DNA of 64,000 nucleotides from RUG334 sp045599645 (GTDB lineage: Bacteria; Muiribacteriota; Ozemobacteria; Ozemobacterales; Ozemobacteraceae), in the NCBI GenBank assembly GCA_045599645.1, contig JAZRWI010000111.1, forward strand, positions 1 through 64,000, read 5' to 3'. The position numbers were made by a program, and so were the translations under genes. Positions 1 through 7,578 of the stretch are shown here, in pieces (positions within the stretch are counted from its first letter, which is position 1; the number at the start of each line of letters is the position of its first letter). The notes beneath the pieces were generated by a model that ran no database searches, was not told where the DNA came from, and worked only from the letters and a program-made list of their open reading frames with translations.

Positions 1-140
1 ATCTGAACAATAATTAAATTAATACTTAGACTAGGTGATTGGTCATCTCAATCTATTAAGTATTGGCTTTATTTAGCTGACTATTTTCTGGTTAAATTAA
101 CCTGACCAGAGAATTGGCTGTTTTAGTTGGACCCTAACAC

Positions 141-232
141 AATTAATTATCGCCTGTTTTTATCGCCGATTTTTCACCGATAAAATATCCTGATTTCAGC
201 AATTTCTGGTGGTTTTCAATAAATTCACCCAT
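141..232 (-). pseudogene. Decayed fragment of a Fic-family gene
   Basis: Read on the minus strand, this stretch matches the C-terminal linker of the Fic protein encoded at 1908-2942 (its DNA at about 2070-2176). Both contain the peptide patterns FIE, KS-YF, GEK and AIK in the same order. The copy has lost about 17 bp relative to the intact gene, shifts frame and stops after about 25 codons. It is therefore a remnant and not a gene. It begins inside the edge of the palindrome at 231-286. The bases further left (1-140) show no recognisable gene. Confidence 0.6.
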
Positions 233-286
233 CAAACCTAATCACTAAAAGTGTAGAATTCTACATTTTTAGTGATTAGGTTTGAT
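231..286. repeat. 56-bp near-perfect palindrome, copy 1
   Basis: The two 28-base halves are reverse complements with a single mismatch, centred on GAATTC at about 256-261. The inner 42 bp recur exactly at 3071-3112. This copy lies just upstream of the -10 of the ATPase gene at 339, so it could be an operator. It could also be the end of a mobile or recombining unit, since a fic fragment abuts it. There is no T-tract, so it is not a typical terminator. Confidence 0.85.
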
Positions 287-291
287 ATAAG

Positions 292-300
292 TGCTATAAT
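292..300 (+). promoter_or_regulatory. Extended -10 promoter element for the ATPase gene
   Basis: TGCTATAAT is an extended -10 (TGn plus the consensus hexamer), about 38 bp before the ATG at 339. No good -35 is seen, and the -35 region is covered by the palindrome at 231-286. The same nonamer precedes hsdS on the other strand. AGAGGT at 327-332 is the ribosome binding site. Confidence 0.45.
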
Positions 301-338
301 CAAAAAGTGGCTATAAAGTTATTCACAGAGGTTTATTC

Positions 339-1646
339 ATGATTCTACGGCCTAAGTATTTAAATCAGCTGGTAAAAGAAAAAAACAATGGTTTTCCTAA
401 GGTTATCACAGGAATTAGACGTTGTGGAAAATCTTTTTTGTTAAAGGAAATATACAAGAATTATCTCTTGGAAAACGGAGTAAAAGAAAACTCTATTCTT
501 ATCCTTGAACTTGACGATGTCAGAAATGCAAAGTATCGAGACCCAATAGAATTATCAAAATTTGTTCGTAAGTTTTGCCGAAATAAAAAAAATTGCTATA
601 TTTTCTTAGATGAAATACAAAAAGTTTTCTCTATAATAAACCCTGAATTAGTCGGTGGGAAACACATATTAGCCCCCAAAAACGCCCCTGAAATCATATC
701 TTTTGTAGACGTAGTTCTTGGATTGTCACGGGAAAAAAATATTGACCTATACGTTACCGGTTCAAACTCCAAAATGCTTTCAACCGATATCGTAACCGAA
801 TTCAGAGATAAAGCATCAATCATAAAATTAGCCCCATTATCCTTTGAAGAATATTATGGCTATGCCGGAGGCAGTGCATCAGAAGCTATTTATGACTATA
901 TGTTATTCGGGGGCATGCCCTTAGCTGTTATAAAAAGTATTGAAGACAAAAAAGAATACTTAAAGAGTCTATTTGAAACCACTTATTTCCGAGACATAGT
1001 AGAACGTAATAACTTACGTAAAAGCGAATCTCTGGATGAACTTTGCAACATCATCAGCACCCAGACGGGCGAGCTTCTTAATGCAGAAAAAATAGCCAAT
1101 ACCTACAAAAGCGTTAAACACGAAAAAATAGATAAAGCAACAGTTGAAAAATATATCAATATGTTCATTGATGCTTTCTTACTGCGTGAAGCAAGACGTT
1201 ACGACCTTAAAGGCAGGTCAGAAATAGGCGCTCAGAGAAAATATTATTTTATTGATACCGGCCTCAGGAACGCACGTTTGAATTTCGCATTCAGTGACGA
1301 AGGGCAAATGCTCGAAAACATTGTTTATAACGAACTATGCTATAATGGCTACTCTGTAAATGTTGGTTCCTTTGATTCCATTGAAAAAAATAACGAAGGT
1401 AAATCAATTAGAAAAACAAATGAAATTGATTTCTATGCTACAAAAGGAAAACGAATGTATTACATTCAAGTTTCCAATGACATTAGCAATGGAAAAACCA
1501 AAGCCCGCGAAATTCGCCCATATTTTCTGCTAAATGACCAAATTCAAAAAATAATCGTTGTTAATAAACCAATAAAAGAATGCCGCGACGAAAACGGGTT
1601 TACAATAATTGGAATAACAGAATTTTTATTAAATTTTATAAAATAA
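339..1646 (+). CDS. AAA-family ATPase, DUF4143-type
   Basis: This 435-aa protein matches the common family of ATPases that pair an N-terminal P-loop domain with a C-terminal DUF4143-type nuclease-like region. Visible motifs are Walker A GIRRCGKS at residues 25-32 and Walker B CYIFLDEIQ near 86-94. A TGSNSKML sensor-like motif follows, and the C-terminal part includes NEIDFYA and YYIQVS. The D...Q pattern of that part is reminiscent of PD-(D/E)XK folds. The family is abundant in gut bacteria and often sits in variable islands; its cellular role is not established. The ATG has AGAGGT six bases upstream. The gene stands alone on the plus strand at the edge of the restriction-modification/Fic island. 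The family call is confident; function is not inferred. Confidence 0.85.
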   Translation: MILRPKYLNQLVKEKNNGFPKVITGIRRCGKSFLLKEIYKNYLLENGVKENSILILELDDVRNAKYRDPIELSKFVRKFCRNKKNCYIFLDEIQKVFSIINPELVGGKHILAPKNAPEIISFVDVVLGLSREKNIDLYVTGSNSKMLSTDIVTEFRDKASIIKLAPLSFEEYYGYAGGSASEAIYDYMLFGGMPLAVIKSIEDKKEYLKSLFETTYFRDIVERNNLRKSESLDELCNIISTQTGELLNAEKIANTYKSVKHEKIDKATVEKYINMFIDAFLLREARRYDLKGRSEIGAQRKYYFIDTGLRNARLNFAFSDEGQMLENIVYNELCYNGYSVNVGSFDSIEKNNEGKSIRKTNEIDFYATKGKRMYYIQVSNDISNGKTKAREIRPYFLLNDQIQKIIVVNKPIKECRDENGFTIIGITEFLLNFIK

Positions 1647-1667
1647 TTTTGTAATCTACAATGGTGA

Positions 1668-1826
1668 AAAAATTTCACCAGAAAAAGTTTTGATGATTAC
1701 AGTTGCCCAAATCCCAAGACCATGAAAAAGCTTGAAAATCTTTTCTACGAAGCTATGAATATCCTAGAGAAAAAGAATAATGGCAAATACATCATTCAGA
1801 ATGATGTAACTTTTGACTCTCTATAA
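1668..1826 (+). other. Possible 3' remnant of an unknown gene
   Basis: After a stop at 1665 the frame stays open for about 52 codons and ends with TAA at 1824. It has protein-like composition (for example MKKLENLFYEAMNILEKK from 1722). There is no convincing start or ribosome binding site, and I do not recognise a family. It may be a C-terminal scrap left by rearrangement; random open frame is the alternative. Confidence 0.25.
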
Positions 1827-1835
1827 ATCGATAAA

Positions 1836-1866
1836 CTACCTGCCCAAAAATGTTTTGGGCAGGTAG
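1836..1866. terminator. Perfect 14-bp hairpin between convergent genes
   Basis: CTACCTGCCCAAAA and its exact reverse complement are separated by a 3-base loop. It sits between the ATPase gene (plus, ends 1646) and the Fic gene (minus, ends 1908), the position of a bidirectional terminator. The T-tract is short and partly inside the stem. Confidence 0.55.
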
Positions 1867-1907
1867 TCAAATCTTGCAATCAGGTAGCTTATATTCACAT
1901 TCAATAA

Positions 1908-2942
1908 TTAAAACTTGCACCAGATATAAATTCTATTTTTATTTGCACCTTCAGTGCGCAAATAGCCTTCTTTTACCAGTTCTGCCAGATAATCTCTGGT
2001 TCTTGATGGACTTAGTTTTATAAAACTAGCTATTTCAGAAGCTTTAGCACATTTATTCTGGTTAATAAAATTAATTATCGCCTGTTTTTTATCGCCGATT
2101 TTTGATTTTATCGCCGGTTTTTCACCGGTAAAATATCTTGATTTCGGCAATTCCTTCTGGCTTTCAATAAATCCGCGTATTTCTGTCCTTATGTTTCGGA
2201 TATGCATTTCCTGCATGGCTTCTATAAATACATCCAAGTTCTCTTTTTCTCTAGATTCAACCAATGCTCCTATATATTTTGCCTTATCTTCTTTTAAAAC
2301 TTTCATTGGTAAAACATTAAATTCTGTCTGAATCATATTCATTATAAGACGGCTTGCTCTACCGTTTCCATCTGCCCAAGGATGTATAGTAACTAATTCG
2401 TAGTGTGCCCAAAAGCTAAGTTTATAAATATCCATTACGTTTTTGGGAATTATGTTTTTTCGTCTATAGTTTAATTCTTTGCAAAAGTCCTTCAATTTAG
2501 AAGGCACTTTTGTATAATTCACATAAGAACGCCCTCCAAATCCAGCGGTAACATTAACGAGCCTTAAATCACCTTTTGCGGTAGAGAAATTCCCAATGGC
2601 TGTTGTATATTCTTCACCAGTTCTATTCATAACCTTAGAGGCCAAATATTTTAAACTTTCGACAGAATAGTCTTTGTGGCTTTTGGCAAAAGAATAACCA
2701 TACTCATACGCAGTTTTAAGATCTAAGTTCATCATTTGTTCAATGATTGTCCTTTCTGGTGCTGATATTCCATCATCAAAGAGAAGCTGGTTTTCTATTT
2801 CGGTAACAGTAGAGCCTTCAATAGCTGTTGAATGAGTAATAATAGAATATAGATAGAATTTATCACTATCTATCTGTTTATCAATGCCTAGATTTCTATA
2901 TAAATCCAACAATTCCAATAAATTTTTGTCTTCCAGGTTCAT
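1908..2942 (-). CDS. Fic-domain protein with C-terminal winged helix
   Basis: A 344-aa Fic family protein. The catalytic motif is HPWADGNGR at residues 187-195, a variant of HPFxxGNGR with Trp for Phe but with the catalytic His and the GNGR loop intact. This predicts nucleotidyl (usually AMP) transfer to a target protein. An N-terminal inhibitory motif, STAIEG at 38-43, fits the (S/T)xxxE(G/N) helix of self-inhibited Fic proteins. The C-terminal ~65 residues look like a winged helix-turn-helix (AIINFINQNKCAKASEIASF and after), so it may also bind DNA. It lies downstream of hsdS on the same strand, separated by a palindrome. A decayed relative of its linker occurs at 141-232. The target is unknown. 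Confidence 0.88.
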   Translation of the reverse strand: MNLEDKNLLELLDLYRNLGIDKQIDSDKFYLYSIITHSTAIEGSTVTEIENQLLFDDGISAPERTIIEQMMNLDLKTAYEYGYSFAKSHKDYSVESLKYLASKVMNRTGEEYTTAIGNFSTAKGDLRLVNVTAGFGGRSYVNYTKVPSKLKDFCKELNYRRKNIIPKNVMDIYKLSFWAHYELVTIHPWADGNGRASRLIMNMIQTEFNVLPMKVLKEDKAKYIGALVESREKENLDVFIEAMQEMHIRNIRTEIRGFIESQKELPKSRYFTGEKPAIKSKIGDKKQAIINFINQNKCAKASEIASFIKLSPSRTRDYLAELVKEGYLRTEGANKNRIYIWCKF

Positions 2943-2948
2943 AAATAA

Positions 2949-2977
2949 ATTATAAATTTATTACACCAGTAATGCAA
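2949..2977 (-). promoter_or_regulatory. Promoter of the first fic gene, possibly leaderless
   Basis: On the minus strand there is TTGCAT, a 17-base spacer, then TATAAT. The -10 ends only six bases before the ATG at 2942 and no ribosome binding site is visible. Transcription would therefore start at or next to the start codon. Confidence 0.5.
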
Positions 2978-3070
2978 GAAACTCCAATTATAATCTTACA
3001 AAAACGAATAACTGCATCAAATTATAAAGTGGTATGAAAATATAATTCATAAATCATAAAACAAGAAAAT

Positions 3071-3112
3071 CTAATCACTAAAAGTGTAGAATTCTACATT
3101 TTTAGTGATTAG
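3071..3112. repeat. 42-bp near-perfect palindrome, copy 2
   Basis: Identical over 42 bp to the inner part of the palindrome at 231-286, including the one internal mismatch. It starts four bases past the hsdS stop and lies about 130 bp upstream of the fic gene at 2942. It could serve as hsdS terminator, operator or recombination site. Confidence 0.85.
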
Positions 3113-3116
3113 CACT

Positions 3117-4406
3117 TCATAGTTCGCCACGGAAGGCGCGGGCCAGGATAGATTTCTTCATCAGGTCGATTTTCTCGATGACAGCTTCTGCTGCTTCTTT
3201 GGCAGCGTTTTCCTTAGCCAGCAAGTTTTCAAGAGCATTTATTATCCTAGCTTGCTCATCTTTGGTAGGAATATCTATTTCTACAGCACCAATAATATTG
3301 GTATTTAGATTCGGCTGTGCCGCCCCCTTATTTATACCTCGCAATTCAGATGTCTTACTTGTCCAAAAATAATAATAAAACATCAAATTATCAGCATCCA
3401 AATTCAAAAATGCAGCAATTCCATCATTAAAAGTTGTTCGGATAGTTGTAATGGCAGGGACGCCTAAAGTAGCACCACTATTTGTCAATAATAACGTATT
3501 AGGTTCTACCATTCTCGTTTTCTTTAGTCCTGCTTCTTTTATCGTGTGTTCTGTTGATGAAACATATGGGCTATTATTTTGGGTAATATCTGCAACTTTC
3601 ATAAAAGGAATATTACCATCATAAAATTCAGGACTTCCAGCAGGTCGTGGTGAGCCACCTCTTACAATATCGCACAAATCAGAAAATCTTTTATGCTCCC
3701 AGCTGTCCAACCCAATACCATGCTCTTCTCGCCACTGGGCGGTGAGTTCACCGGTGAAGGCCTTATGAAGGATGGCGGATTTGCGAAGTTCGAAGGTATC
3801 GAGGGCTGTCTGGGCCTTTTCTTTGGCTTCGTCAAGCTTTGCGAATAAAGATTCTATGCGGTCTACAATGCGCTTCTGAGTTTCCAAAGGTGGGAATGGA
3901 AACATCATTGTTTGCAGTTTTGTTGAATTAACACCTGGTAAAGCTATGCCTGATGATAAATCAGAAATCTGTTTCCAATAAGTTTCACTTTGCAAAAAAC
4001 AATATACGTATTTGGGTAAAAAATCTTTTGAAAATCTAACTCTTATTAAGTAAGAAGCAAAAACAGCATTTAAAGGCGGTTTATTAATAAGAAAGCTTTT
4101 TCCTGTGGTAGCACCAATCCTTGCAATAACAATATCATTATCTACGAGTCTATATTGGTCTAGCTTTGAATCTTCAATTTTACAACCAGGCACAGTTTTC
4201 CAATCAACCCCATTATCTTGGATATCTGTTATTCTAAGCATTTTTGGCAGTTTGTCATCATCAACAGCCTTAGCAGAATAACCATATTGATTCGTAGAAA
4301 AATCACCAAACCTCACCCACTTCCAACCATCGGGCAAAGCGTAAGGTGCTTCTTCTGCAGGTATTTCTATGATTTCGTTAGTGTTGGACTTTTCTGTTTT
4401 TTTCAT
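3117..4406 (-). CDS. hsdS: Type I restriction-modification specificity subunit HsdS
   Basis: A 429-aa DNA-recognition subunit of a type I restriction-modification enzyme. It would dock HsdM and HsdR and choose the bipartite target site. Two target-recognition domains are visible, each opening with a W...F.D pattern (WKWVRFGDF near 29; WEHKRFSDLCDI near 236). Each is followed by the conserved helical spacer: FPPLETQKRIVDRIESLFAK near 176, and IPTKDEQARIINALENLLAK near 380. The gene ends in the usual ILARAFRGEL. GGAGG lies seven bases before the ATG. hsdS is split from hsdM by two other genes and a gene fragment and has its own promoter. Its first-half spacer differs clearly from the second, as in full-length two-domain HsdS. 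Confidence 0.93.
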   Translation of the reverse strand: MKKTEKSNTNEIIEIPAEEAPYALPDGWKWVRFGDFSTNQYGYSAKAVDDDKLPKMLRITDIQDNGVDWKTVPGCKIEDSKLDQYRLVDNDIVIARIGATTGKSFLINKPPLNAVFASYLIRVRFSKDFLPKYVYCFLQSETYWKQISDLSSGIALPGVNSTKLQTMMFPFPPLETQKRIVDRIESLFAKLDEAKEKAQTALDTFELRKSAILHKAFTGELTAQWREEHGIGLDSWEHKRFSDLCDIVRGGSPRPAGSPEFYDGNIPFMKVADITQNNSPYVSSTEHTIKEAGLKKTRMVEPNTLLLTNSGATLGVPAITTIRTTFNDGIAAFLNLDADNLMFYYYFWTSKTSELRGINKGAAQPNLNTNIIGAVEIDIPTKDEQARIINALENLLAKENAAKEAAEAVIEKIDLMKKSILARAFRGEL

Positions 4407-4434
4407 TGGCTAGCCTCCAGCTTCAATTCGTTTT

Positions 4435-4443
4435 ATTATAGCA
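4435..4443 (-). promoter_or_regulatory. Extended -10 element for hsdS
   Basis: Minus-strand TGCTATAAT, about 28 bases upstream of the ATG at 4406. The same nonamer is found before the ATPase gene at 339. No convincing -35 is seen, as is usual for extended -10 promoters. Confidence 0.45.
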
Positions 4444-4627
4444 TATTTGCTTACTTCTTTAGAATGCTTTTGAAAAGTATTCTGGTTCGGCTATTGTGTG
4501 AAATATTGATGTAAAAATAACTATATGCTATTTTGACGACAGACAAAAGATTGTTGAAATATCAGACAAAGAGTATGAAGATTGTTAATCCTATTGATTT
4601 TGTAAAAGATATGGAGGATTTCATATT

Positions 4628-4864
4628 ATGAGCTTAGATTTATCTACGCCAGAAATATTAAAATCTGGAATGGAATGTTTAACAGATAAATTAGGCGTTA
4701 TTAATGCTGAAAGATTTATTGCTACTATAATTCGTGAGCAATTAGATTACACAAAGTGGCAAAAAGACTATTTTGATAATATGTCCTCAGAAGAATTCAA
4801 CGATAAACTTCTAAATTACGCCGAAAAACATCCCCATAAAGGTAATGCCAAAACAGTATTGTAA
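4628..4864 (+). CDS. Small acidic protein of unknown function
   Basis: A 78-aa protein with a strong ribosome binding site (GGAGG at 4613-4617, 10 bases before the ATG). It opens MSLDLSTPEILKSGMECL and contains a LGVINAERFIATI segment, then a charged, probably helical tail. Size and composition are like many small solitary antitoxin-like proteins, and it is the only plus-strand gene inside the restriction-modification block, between fic and hsdS. I do not recognise a defined family. A short open frame just upstream (4502-4588) could be the end of a lost partner gene. Antitoxin is a guess from context only. Confidence 0.6.
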   Translation: MSLDLSTPEILKSGMECLTDKLGVINAERFIATIIREQLDYTKWQKDYFDNMSSEEFNDKLLNYAEKHPHKGNAKTVL

Positions 4865-4930
4865 TATTGTTTCTCTCTGCCACTTTTTGGCATTAATATT
4901 TGCTCATCTTGAAATCTAGAAATTGCAACA

Positions 4931-4985
4931 AAACAGCTATTTTTCGTATATGGAAACATATCCTTGATACGAAAATAGCTTGTTT
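4931..4985. terminator. Large imperfect hairpin between convergent genes
   Basis: AAACAGCTATTTTTCGTAT at 4931-4949 pairs with ATACGAAAATAGCTTGTTT at 4967-4985 with one or two small bulges. It lies between the small plus-strand gene (ends 4864) and the minus-strand fic gene (ends 4990), so it could end transcription from both sides. Confidence 0.5.
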
Positions 4986-4989
4986 CTTC

Positions 4990-6036
4990 TTATTTCAATC
5001 TGACATAAAATGTAGATTTGCCAATACCTTCCCTGCGAAGTTCTCCTTCTGCAACAAGCTTACGAAGTGAGCCTTCAATCGAACTTACACTAAGAACCGG
5101 GCATAATTCACGGATGTCCTGCTTACTAAATCTCCCGATCTTATTCTGTGTGGCTTTACGAACCATTTCGATTGCCGGAAGTTTCTCTTCTACAATTTCA
5201 AATCGGTCTTCAAAATCTTTGTAGGCTGCTAGAATGGTTCTCAGCAGATATTTGATAAAAGGAACTGCATCCTCTTCTCCTTCATGCCAACCATCCTGTG
5301 AATGTCTTAAAGCTTCATAATATAAATCCTTGTTCTTCGCAATTTTAGCTTCAAGTGAGATATACCTACCAACATAAAAGCCACTACGATAAAGTAGCAG
5401 GGTTGTAAGCAATCTGCTCATTCTGCCGTTACCGTCATTAAAAGGGTGTACACACAAAAAATCATGAATAAAAATCGGAATAGCCAGTAGTGGCTCAACC
5501 TCAAGATTTCCAATTACCCTGCTGTATTCTTCACATATTCTGTTTAGTGCCTCTGGTGTTTCAAATGGAGCCAAAGGAGTAAACAATACCTTCGTGTGTC
5601 CGTCTGGATATGTGGCGCTAATATAATTCTGCGTATTCTTGGTTCGTCCAGCAAGTGGGTTATCCATATGACTGCATAAGATTTTATGCAACTGCAAAAT
5701 ATAGTTCAGTGTAATGGGAATCGCATCAAAACTCTCATGGATGATATTAAGCACATCACGGTATCCTGCGATTTCCTCTTCATCTCTATTCTTTGGTGTG
5801 GTCTTCTCCTCCACTAACTGCTTAATTCTTGTATTTGTGGTTACAATACCCTCAATTGCGTTTGAAGCCTCGGTACTCTGAATCTTTGCAATCTCCACAA
5901 GTTTTTCTAACTCATCTGGTCTTTGCTTAAGGTAAAATTCCTGCTTACCTGCGAACTTGTATATTGCTGCTATGAGACCAAGAATTTCTGAATCCCATTT
6001 TTCTTCTTTTATTTTCGTATAATTAAAAGTTCTCAT
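4990..6036 (-). CDS. Fic-domain protein with C-terminal winged helix
   Basis: A 348-aa Fic protein with the canonical active site HPFNDGNGR at residues 197-205 and the N-terminal inhibitory motif SNAIEG at 58-63. This predicts a self-inhibited AMP-transferase. The first ~60 residues match the Fic N-terminal helical domain and the last ~60 a winged helix (IGRFSKQDIRELCPVLSV). The ATG at 6036 is preferred over a GTG four codons upstream, because AGGTG, the best ribosome binding site, overlaps that GTG and is nine bases before the ATG. It is not a close paralogue of the Fic protein at 1908-2942. The promoter overlaps TAAGGG dyads, suggesting autoregulation through the winged helix. It lies between the hsdM fragment and hsdS. 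Confidence 0.92.
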   Translation of the reverse strand: MRTFNYTKIKEEKWDSEILGLIAAIYKFAGKQEFYLKQRPDELEKLVEIAKIQSTEASNAIEGIVTTNTRIKQLVEEKTTPKNRDEEEIAGYRDVLNIIHESFDAIPITLNYILQLHKILCSHMDNPLAGRTKNTQNYISATYPDGHTKVLFTPLAPFETPEALNRICEEYSRVIGNLEVEPLLAIPIFIHDFLCVHPFNDGNGRMSRLLTTLLLYRSGFYVGRYISLEAKIAKNKDLYYEALRHSQDGWHEGEEDAVPFIKYLLRTILAAYKDFEDRFEIVEEKLPAIEMVRKATQNKIGRFSKQDIRELCPVLSVSSIEGSLRKLVAEGELRREGIGKSTFYVRLK

Positions 6037-6058
6037 TCTTTTAATCACCTAATATTCT

Positions 6059-6120
6059 TTCCCTTAAATTATAGTCAATAATAAGGGAAAGTCAAGAAAT
6101 TAAGGGTATTTTCCCTTAAA
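6059..6120. promoter_or_regulatory. Two TAAGGG/CCCTTA dyads, probable operator
   Basis: Four half-sites are present: CCCTTA at 6061-6066, TAAGGG at 6082-6087, TAAGGG at 6101-6106 and CCCTTA at 6113-6118. The first dyad brackets the -10 of the fic promoter and the second lies upstream of the -35. This is the layout of a repressor operator. The downstream Fic protein's winged helix is the obvious candidate binder, by inference. Confidence 0.55.
6068..6095 (-). promoter_or_regulatory. Promoter of the second fic gene
   Basis: Minus-strand TTGACT at 6090-6095, 16-base spacer, TATAAT at 6068-6073, about 32 bases before the ATG at 6036. Near-consensus sigma-70 type promoter overlapped by dyad symmetry. 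Confidence 0.65.
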
Positions 6121-6199
6121 TCCGCTTTGTTTTTAAGGTATAAATCTTATTTTGTGCGTATTTGCGCCAATCTGCGCTGTTGAATTTGTTTCTTTTCGG

Positions 6200-6234
6200 C
6201 CAATAGCCAATAGCTAACAGCCAAAAGCAAAAAG
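6200..6234. repeat. Degenerate heptad repeat CCAATAG
   Basis: Five successive 7-base units: CCAATAG, CCAATAG, CTAACAG, CCAAAAG, CAAAAAG. They end exactly at the stop codon of the hsdM fragment. The first two units plus the preceding CGG recur at 42939-42955 and, slightly shortened, at 58347-58361. This belongs with the other 7-bp repeats in the window. Confidence 0.6.
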
Positions 6235-6505
6235 TTAATCAGATAACTCTTTTGCGACACCTTTGAGGAGGTCTACGGCTTCTTCGAGAAGGCTGATAGC
6301 TTCTTCTGCGCTTTCTGCAGGATCAGGCAGGTCTTCGTAATCAACGATGGATTCATCTCTTATGAGCCCGAGGTCCAGGCTGTTTCCCTTTTCGGCAATG
6401 GCTTCACGGGTAAAATAGTTCCAGCGTTCATCTTTGACTGTAGCACGGTCTTCTGCTTCATAAGCAGCCTCGAAAGCAGCAAAATGTTCTGCCTTCAAAG
6501 GATTA
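6235..6505 (-). pseudogene. Stranded duplicate of the hsdM 3' end
   Basis: This encodes the last ~86 residues of HsdM. It differs from the hsdM copy at residues 381-465 by two substitutions, until the ends diverge (ELSD here, ELFVGDIQ in hsdM). DNA identity runs without gaps over 6247-6505 versus 7599-7857. No start codon or ribosome binding site of its own fits (only an internal TTG), and upstream sequence is unrelated. It is most simply the original hsdM 3' end, displaced when a segment carrying the nuclease gene was inserted. It is probably not translated. Confidence 0.85.
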
Positions 6506-6522
6506 TCATTAATTTTATATAA

Positions 6523-7578
6523 TCAAAGCTCTTCTAGTAAGCTTTTTAACTTATCTTTGCTTGGCAATACTGTTTCATATTTGCTGGCAAAAATCTGCTT
6601 ATTATCTTCCGGCAAAGTCATCTCAACAATGGCCTGATTTTTATCTTTACATAAGATAATACCTATTGTTGGGTTTTCTTCTGGTAGTTTTACGATTCTG
6701 TCATAGTAATTGACATACATTTGCATTTGTCCGATATCCTGGTGCTTTAAACCACCTATTTTCAAATCAAAAAGCACAAAACATCGTAATATTCTATTAA
6801 AAAATACTAAATCAACTCTGAAGTGTTCTTCTTCAAAAGTAAATCTTACTTGTCTGCCAACAAAAGTGAACCCCTTTCCTAGTTCTAGCAAAAAAGTCTG
6901 AATATTATCTATGATTTTAGTTTCTAAGTCAGATTCAGAATATTTGTTCAATTCTGGAAGTTTCAAAAATTCTAATACGTAAGGATCTTTTACTAAATCC
7001 TGAGGCGTCTGTATTACTTGCCCTTTTTGTGATAATGTCTTAATGGCATCTTTATCTTTACTTAATACCAGCCTTTCAAATAAAGAAGAATTAAACTGAC
7101 GTTTCAATTCTGACAGGCTCCAATTATTTTTAGCTGCTTCTATTTCATAGAAATGACGTTCGTCTTCGTTGCCAATTCTCATAAGCATTAAATAGTGTGA
7201 CCAACTTAAGTAAAACCTTCTGCCAGAACTAGTTAAAGGGTATTTTTCGAATTGGCTAAACACTGTTTCGCCAATTCGATCAGCTGAATAAATTTTATAA
7301 AATTGCCGTATATTCTTTAAATTACCAACAGAATAACCTTTACCATACTTAGATGTTAGATACTCAGAAAGGCTTTTAATAAGTTTTTTTCCATATTCGG
7401 CACGTTCTTTGCCATTCTGTTCTTCTTCTACAATGTTTTTTCCAATTTCATAATAGGCATACACCATAGAAATATTTATAGCTGAAGCAATTCTATTATG
7501 GGCATTTTCAAGCAATTCGCCAATTTTAATAAGAAAATCATTATCAATTTCAGTCTTTGATATTACATTGTCAATCAT
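6523..7578 (-). CDS. DUF1016/YhcG-family PD-(D/E)XK nuclease
   Basis: A 351-aa protein of the DUF1016 (YhcG) family. The N-terminal helical domain (about residues 10-170) contains YEIGKNIVE, GKGYSVGNLKNIRQFY and SWSHYLMLMRI. The C-terminal nuclease-like domain holds the catalytic pattern RVDLVFFNRILRCFVLFDLK near 250-275, with D and DLK as the PD-(D/E)XK signature. Members often sit in type I restriction loci, and a defence role has been proposed. The start overlaps the hsdM stop by four bases (ATGA), implying translational coupling. Together with the duplicated hsdM end it forms an inserted unit of about 1,352 bp. The domain call is strong; the substrate is unknown. Confidence 0.9.
   Translation of the reverse strand: MIDNVISKTEIDNDFLIKIGELLENAHNRIASAINISMVYAYYEIGKNIVEEEQNGKERAEYGKKLIKSLSEYLTSKYGKGYSVGNLKNIRQFYKIYSADRIGETVFSQFEKYPLTSSGRRFYLSWSHYLMLMRIGNEDERHFYEIEAAKNNWSLSELKRQFNSSLFERLVLSKDKDAIKTLSQKGQVIQTPQDLVKDPYVLEFLKLPELNKYSESDLETKIIDNIQTFLLELGKGFTFVGRQVRFTFEEEHFRVDLVFFNRILRCFVLFDLKIGGLKHQDIGQMQMYVNYYDRIVKLPEENPTIGIILCKDKNQAIVEMTLPEDNKQIFASKYETVLPSKDKLKSLLEEL

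Noticed and set aside
6235..6498. An independent 87-aa gene
   Set aside because: It is the duplicated end of hsdM with only an internal TTG as start and no ribosome binding site; annotated as a pseudogene.
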